64,000 nucleotides of DNA from Sequoia sempervirens (taxonomy: Eukaryota; Streptophyta; Pinopsida; Cupressales; Cupressaceae): the NCBI GenBank assembly GCA_007258455.2, contig VDFB02252616.1, positions 123,089,394-123,153,393 on the forward strand, written 5' to 3'. The position numbers were made by a program, and so were the translations under genes. Of this stretch, positions 58,981 through 64,000 are shown in pieces; the stretch's first letter is position 1, and every line of letters starts with the position of its first letter. Below the pieces are notes generated by a model that saw only the letters and a list, made by a program, of their open reading frames with translations, searched no databases and was not told where the DNA came from.

Positions 58981-59606
58981 TTCTTGTCTCTTAGGAGACT
59001 TGCTTTATAATTTTTGTGCATTATGTTCCATATGTAAAAAAAATGTAAAATGCAAAATTTTGTGAAAGGTAACACACTGATACAAAAGGAGGAAACTATT
59101 TATTTATATATTGAAATCATTTACAATAAGTGAGAGGTGCTTTTATATTTTTGAAATCAATAAAAAGATATTTTTCAAGCTCTATAAGCAAAGAGCTAGT
59201 TATAAAGGAGAGTGTCCATAGAGAAAGGAGTGCATTTTTTAATAGAAGGCCTCAAAGATGCACATAGTTATAAGTAGTATGATAGTGAAAAGGTTGATGA
59301 AGAGATGACCCAAAAATGTTGAGTTTTGGAAACATAGGTTACTATCAAGCCAGGCATATGGGTAGTATCAGTAGCCCAAAATTTATCAGTTAGGACTCCT
59401 GCCAAAAAGGAAGAGAGCAGCTCTGAGGAGTCTAACGCGGAGTCATGATCTACCAATATTTCCACCACCATCGATTAGGGGGGATACACAAGATCCTGGA
59501 AGTCATTATACCACACCACACCATACATATGCTCCACATTCATTACCCTGAGTAGAAAGGAGGTGGTAGGGGTTGACTTCTCATGATGTCTTTCTAATGT
59601 GGTCGT
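58981..59606. other. No confirmed gene; region where a 3' LTR of remnant E would lie
   Basis: AT-rich sequence. A minus-strand frame (59471-59268, 67 codons) lies just downstream of the next entry in that direction and could belong with it. Confidence 0.35.
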
Positions 59607-60027
59607 TCAAAAACTAGAGAGTAGGGGAATCCATAGCACCATCTTTTCGTTGTCAATGTGCCTCCTCAGGTCCATCACCAAAGGAACACCAAACCCTAGG
59701 ACCACCACTTCCACAATCTCCTCAAGCCCCACCAGGTAGTCATTGTTAAACATTGTCTTAGAAAGTGCAATGATATGAGGCTTCAACACATGCAATTCAA
59801 GCAGTGACACTACAAACCTAGACACAATTTCAATATTGACCCTACAATGGTTGACATTAAAGACAAAGTCCTTACCCAAGACTCATTTAACAACAACAAT
59901 AACCAATAAATTCTTCGACTTGGTCATTTTCTTCAGCCTATCATATGATATTTCTCTGAAAAAGGCCAACTCACAATTATTACTAAGCAAACAAATAGGA
60001 GTGCCCATATTTCCTGTTGCAGTATGA
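59607..60027 (-). pseudogene. Unidentified minus-strand reading frame
   Basis: From about 60027 to 59607 the minus strand is open apart from one TGA near 59883. It gives some 140 codons with readings such as TPICLLSNNCELAFFREISY and VSRFVVSLLELHVLKPHIIA. The text looks protein-like, with mixed hydrophobic and charged residues, but I do not recognise a family. It lies opposite in direction to the neighbouring retroelements. Confidence 0.35.
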
Positions 60028-60569
60028 CCAACTCACTAGAAAATTAAGAATGATTTATGTGTTAAGAATGAGGCCCATTTATAGAAAATTTAAGCTATAG
60101 GTACACGAATAGAGATAAATATTGGATTTGATTTGGTGATATAAAAAATTTATTAAGTGGGAGGTCGGGTATGTATGAAACCAAGATTCATAGGCTTTGG
60201 GAAATTAATCCAAGTACTAGCATTTATGCGAGTGGTTCAGCTTTCTGCCAAGTGTCCTACCACCTCTACGCTTTCCTTCTAGCATCATCATGTGAAATGA
60301 ACTTTGGTTTAGCCACTGCCCACTTGTGTTTAATGTGAAAATCTTTTCAAAGTTGTATTTCCATTTTCTCAATGCTATATTTCCTAAAGGGATGGTGTGT
60401 GGTTTGTACATCCTTTCCTTTCCAATAGGAGGTTGGCATTTCCCAAAAGACAGGTGATTAATTTGCATGTATCATCTCATTGGTGATATCTCAAAGGATA
60501 ATTATGTCACTCATCTACATTTATATTAAATACAATTTGAGTGAGAAATGGGTAAGAAGCAAGTGGCAA

Positions 60570-61146
60570 TGAATTTTTCTAAGTGTAAATTTTGAGCAAG
60601 GGTGTTGGATCTTTCATGTGCAAAAGCAATTTTTGAGCAAATTTCTCAACAAAATTTAGGCAAAATGGTAGCAGAGGTATCATCTTCTAATATGGGTGTT
60701 AAAGAATCCTCTCCCTCTACTATCTATGTTGACATATTTGGTAAAAATTCTTACTCCAGTGTGTTATTGCTGAAAGCACAAATATTCTCAAACATCAAGT
60801 TCATAAAGCCAGAACATCCTATCGACTGAGAAAAAGTTGAAGATTTCACTGATAATATCTATGATCCTCAGTTGCATGCCAACCCAAAAATCCTCCATAA
60901 AGGATCTTTCCAGAGGAGGGAGAAGTTGAAAGGAGAGATTGAATCTCTAGGAGTTTAGCTCTAGAATTGTGGCCTTCCACAGTACATGGTGTGTCAGGTA
61001 CATCTATGACCTAAGTTGGTGGACGCTTGTGTAGCTAATTTCAATGCAAATGTCAGGGTTATCAAGGGTAAAAAGATGAAGGTCGTTATTAGTGAGGAAA
61101 CTATCAGGGGTATGTTATGTATCCCATTTGATTCGGTGGTATTAGG
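60570..61146 (+). pseudogene. Retroelement-type protein of unknown function, left piece
   Basis: The plus-strand reading with three stops includes FGKNSYSSVLLLKAQIFSNI, QRREKLKGEIESLG, and CVANFNANVRVIKGKKMKVV followed by ISEETIRGMLCIP (about 61030-61120). The last part resembles the plant retroelement domain in which a V-x-x-F-Y-A-N-L stretch is followed by R-G-x-x-V-x-F-S-x-x-x-I-N-x-x-L-G-L-P. It is cut by copia D at 61146 (TTAGG repeat) and should continue at 63620. Confidence 0.4.
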
Positions 61147-61695
61147 TGTTGAATTGTGACAACAATAAAACAAGGAAAACAAGGAAAAAAACAAGAAAAC
61201 AAATCATATCTCAAGTTTTTAGAAAGAAAATAGTTTTATCTTTTAAAAGGAAATTTATAATTTCTCTAAAGGAATAAAACAAGTTTTTTTCTATGTTAAG
61301 TGATGATTGTTATATATATCTTGGTTGCCTTGAAGGAAAAGTAAGAGTTGAGGATTCCAAATTGCAAGAGCAATTCTTGAATTGTAGATTGCAAGAGTGA
61401 TTGTAAGTTTGATGTTATTATAAATTTCAAGAGCATTAATTGTTGAGATTTGTAAAATTACAAGAACAATTATGATAGCAGCAGCTATGAAGCTTGTAAT
61501 TGTTTCCTCTGAGCAATAAAATTACCAATACCTTGCCCCGCGGATTTTTCCTTGATGTTTTGTCAAGGTTTTACCACGTAAATCAACTTCTTATGTGTTG
61601 TTTTTTTTTCATTTAATTCTTTGTATTATTTATTTTCAACTAATTTGTGTTGCAATATTTTAATCTTCTGGGTTTATGCTTCCGCTTCCATAACA
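61147..61695 (+). repeat. 5' LTR of copia D
   Basis: This 549-bp LTR starts TGTTGAATTGTGAC. A TATATATA motif lies at 61311-61318 and may be the promoter. The primer site TGGTATTAGAGC follows at 61698-61709. Confidence 0.93.
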
Positions 61696-61765
61696 AGTGG
61701 TATTAGAGCGATTATTTTTTTGCAATGACTATATTAGGATTTGTTGTTGAGTTTTGCAACATCAA

Positions 61766-62523
61766 ATGGCAAAGGTTTCGAATGCAAGGTTCGAGGTGGA
61801 AAAATTTAATGGAAAGAATAGATTTGAGCTATGGAAGCTTAAGATGCATGATTTGTTAATGTAGTAGGGATTGCACAAGGTATTGGTAGGAAATTCAAAG
61901 AAACCCATAGATATGTCTGATGAAGACTGGGAAGATCAAGATATGAGAGCTCTTAGCACAATTCAGTTGTGTTTGGTAGATGAGGTTCTTTTCAATATTG
62001 TTGGAGAGGTAACAACAATAGGCTTATGGAGAAAAATGAAGAGTCTTTACATCACGAAATCCTTAATGAACCAAATCTACTTAAAGAGGAAACTGTATAG
62101 TTTGTGAATGAGGGAACGTATAAAAATTGTCGATCATTTAAATGTTTTCAATACTCTTATTTGTCAATTAACTAGTATGGGTGTACAAATCAAAGAGGAA
62201 GACAAGGTGGTTACACTATTGTGTTTGTTGCCACAATCCTAGAATCATTTAGTCACTTCTATTAGCTTTAGCACAACTGACACCCTTGAATTTGATTATT
62301 TTTTGGGGGATTTATTGTCTGAAGAGGTGCGAAGGATGTCTAATACACAAATATCCACACCAAAAGCAATGGTGGATAGAGAACAATCCATAGAAAAAGG
62401 AAAAAAGGGTAGAGGAAGATGGTATTGCAGTAAATCAGGACATCTCAAGAAAGATTGTTGGAAGTGGAAAGAAGATAATAAAGAATCCAAAATGAAACAA
62501 ATTTTGCTGAGACAAGTTCAGGT
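61766..62523 (+). pseudogene. gag of copia D (broken)
   Basis: The Met at 61766 (MAKVSNARFEVEKFNGKN) opens a UBN2-type copia gag that stays in one frame to about 62500, with two adjacent TAG stops near 61860 and later stops. Pieces are FELWKLKMHDLL, LWRKMKSLYITKSLMNQIYL with KRKLYSL, and LGDLLSEEVRRMSNTQ. A zinc knuckle near 62421-62460 reads WYCSKSGHLKKDCW, with the first Cys replaced. Protease follows in another frame. Confidence 0.85.
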
Positions 62524-63000
62524 ATGGCTGATGAAGTTTTGTCTGTTTGTGATATCTTACAAAATCATGAGGGATCGTTGTTTGATTATGGTGCTTCTAA
62601 TCACATGTGTCCACATAGGAGTTGGTTTTCTACTTACCAACCTATTGATGGTGTTGTTCTTATGGGAGATAATACTTCTTGTAAGACTGTTGGGATTGGA
62701 AGCATTAAAATTAAAATGTTTGATGCTGTTGTAAAGATGTTAACAAGGGTAAGACATGTACCAGAATTGAAAAAGAATTTAGTTTCTCTGGGAGTTTTGG
62801 ATTCTAATGGTTATAACTTCTCCAGTCAAGGTGGAGTACTGAAAGTGTCAAAGGGTAGTTTAGTTGTCATGGAGGATACTAAAGTTGGAAACCTTTACAA
62901 GCTAAAAGGGATTAATGAGTTAAATAAAGCAATGGTAGTATCTGATGAGCCTACTTGTTTATGATAATTGGGTCATATGAGTGTGGAATGGCTAAAGATA
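62524..63000 (+). pseudogene. protease and pre-integrase start of copia D
   Basis: The frame 62524-62964 (146 codons) reads SLFDYGASNHMCPHRSWFST, a Tnt1-like protease site with D-Y-G in place of D-S-G. MGDNTSCKTVGIGSIKIKMF, HVPELKKNLVSLGVLDSNGY and NLYKLKG follow. After its stop, LGHMSVEWLKILLEKL is still recognisable as the pre-integrase region near 62970-63020. The coding then ends at the deletion joint. Confidence 0.87.
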
Positions 63001-63102
63001 CTATTAGAGAAACTGAGGTGGAGTTTGGCTTCTCTTGGCTTGCAAAAAAGGTGGTGAGTGGGCATGAACATGTATCAAGTAAATTGTTGTCAAGGTGGAG
63101 AT

Positions 63103-63619
63103 TGTTGGATTGTGACAACAATAAAACAATAAAATGAGGAAAAACACAAGAAAACAAATCATATCTCAAGTTTTTAGAAAGAAAACAGTTTTATCTTTTA
63201 AAAGGAAATTTTTTATTTCTTTAAAGGAATAAAACAAGTTTATTCTATGTTAAGTGATGATTATTATATATATCTTGGTTGCCTTGAAGGAAAAGTAAAA
63301 GTTGAGTATTGTTGATTACAAGAGTGATTGTAATTTTGATGTTATTGTAAATTGCAAGAGCAATTGTTGAGATTTGTAAAATTGCAAGAGCAATTATGAT
63401 AGCAGCAACTGTGAAGCTTGTAATTTTTTCTCCAAGTAATAAAATTACCGATACCTTGCCCCTTGAATGTTTCCTTGATGTTTTGTCAAGGTTTTACCAT
63501 GTAAATCAGCTTCTTATGTGTTGTTCTATTTTTCATTTAATTCTCCGTATTATTTCCTTGCAACTAATTTGTGCTTCAATATTTTAATCTTCTGGGTTTA
63601 TGCTTCCGCTTCCATAACA
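63103..63619 (+). repeat. 3' LTR of copia D
   Basis: This 517-bp LTR starts TGTTGGATTGTGAC directly after the polypurine tract (63091-63102). Confidence 0.93.
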
Positions 63620-64000
63620 TTAGGCCTCATGGAAGGACAAGCTATGTTTCTACAATCATGAAATGAAGCATAAGAAGCATACTAAGACACCCCCATTCCC
63701 ATTGGCCTATAAGTATTTTAACTTAGACCTTCAAGATGTCTTTTCTATGCTTTCTTTCATAAAAATCAAGATCCTCGTATCCGCTTTTCCCTGTCGTAAA
63801 TGTCTGAAGATAGTTTTACAAAAAGATGCAACCCTGTCATAAAAAGAAAGATCCTTGCATCCGCTTACGAGTTTTAAGTGGGCCCTTCTCACTCACAGGT
63901 GTCGAAAAAGTGACTATCTTTTTCTCCACTATGTTAGTGCTCATGACAAACTGCTTAACAACTATCTCCTCCATAGTGCAGTAGGTTTATGGGACACATA
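63620..64000. other. Sequence resuming after copia D; unidentified
   Basis: This begins with the second TTAGG repeat and should continue the remnant at 60570-61146. No domain is recognised. The phrase AAAGATCCT(T/C)GCATCCGCTT-like text occurs twice (about 63765-63790 and 63845-63865), a short imperfect internal repeat. Confidence 0.4.

Larger units (their letters stand above)
61147..63619 (+). mobile_element. Copia D: internally deleted Ty1/copia element
   Basis: LTRs at 61147-61695 and 63103-63619 (ends TGTTGGATTGTGAC...CCATAACA) and a perfect TTAGG repeat (61142-61146, 63620-63624) define a 2.47-kb element. Its 1.4-kb interior carries gag, protease and only the very start of the pre-integrase region, followed directly by the polypurine tract AAGGTGGAGAT. 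Integrase, reverse transcriptase and RNase H are deleted. Apart from an indel of about 35 bp, the LTRs look closely alike, which suggests a younger insertion than elements A, B, C and H. Confidence 0.93.

Noticed and set aside
50701..60500. LTR pair for gypsy remnant E
   Set aside because: The only shared text found (GGTGCTTTTATATTT near 51529 and 59129) is too short and isolated to define LTRs.
1..64000. Organelle-derived DNA, rRNA genes or telomere-type repeats
   Set aside because: No chloroplast or mitochondrial genes, rRNA sequence or TTTAGGG arrays were seen.

Overview
This looks like plant nuclear DNA from a large, repeat-dominated genome. It holds Ty1/copia and Ty3/gypsy LTR retrotransposons with initiator-Met-tRNA-type primer sites, a plant L1-type LINE and decayed copies of plant genes. 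Deep nesting, old multiply broken copies and very long LTRs would fit a gymnosperm, but that is inference. I see no intact host gene: every recognisable coding region carries stops, frameshifts or lost catalytic residues.

Layout. 749-6177 is a complete but dead minus-strand copia element (A). About 7020-10420 is a host-derived block holding pseudogene fragments of a HAK/KUP potassium transporter and, next to it, a TPR protein resembling plant EDRF1; both read on the minus strand. The same block occurs again in direct orientation from about 11700, but there it is split by three retrotransposons: copia C (12779-29280, plus), copia B (30146-36961, minus) and element H (37835-44541, plus), with block pieces at 11700-12778, 29281-30145, 36962-37834 and 44542-45230. 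Copia C is itself invaded twice: a 4.87-kb solo-LTR-like element G (13320-18184) sits in its 5' LTR, and a chromodomain-bearing gypsy element F (21307-27497) sits in its reverse transcriptase. Copia B carries a 1.36-kb unclassified insert.

The right third holds a 5'-truncated LINE (45883-48189), a possible tRNA-derived SINE head, an orphan gypsy gag fragment near 50 kb, a gypsy gag-pol remnant E (53146-58980) with an archaeal-type RNase H between protease and reverse transcriptase, two unidentified coding remnants, and an internally deleted copia element D (61147-63619).

Perfect 5-bp target-site duplications (A AAAAG, C GATTA, G ATTGT, F AATAG, B AATTT, H TACTT, D TTAGG) and a 13-bp one for the LINE fix the boundaries and part of the insertion order: block duplication first, then A/B/C/H in undetermined order, with F and G after C. 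The observations most worth following are the paired HAK + EDRF1-like block, and element H, which has good LTRs but no reverse transcriptase or integrase and instead encodes a coiled-coil/multi-CCHC protein and a long acidic protein of unknown function.
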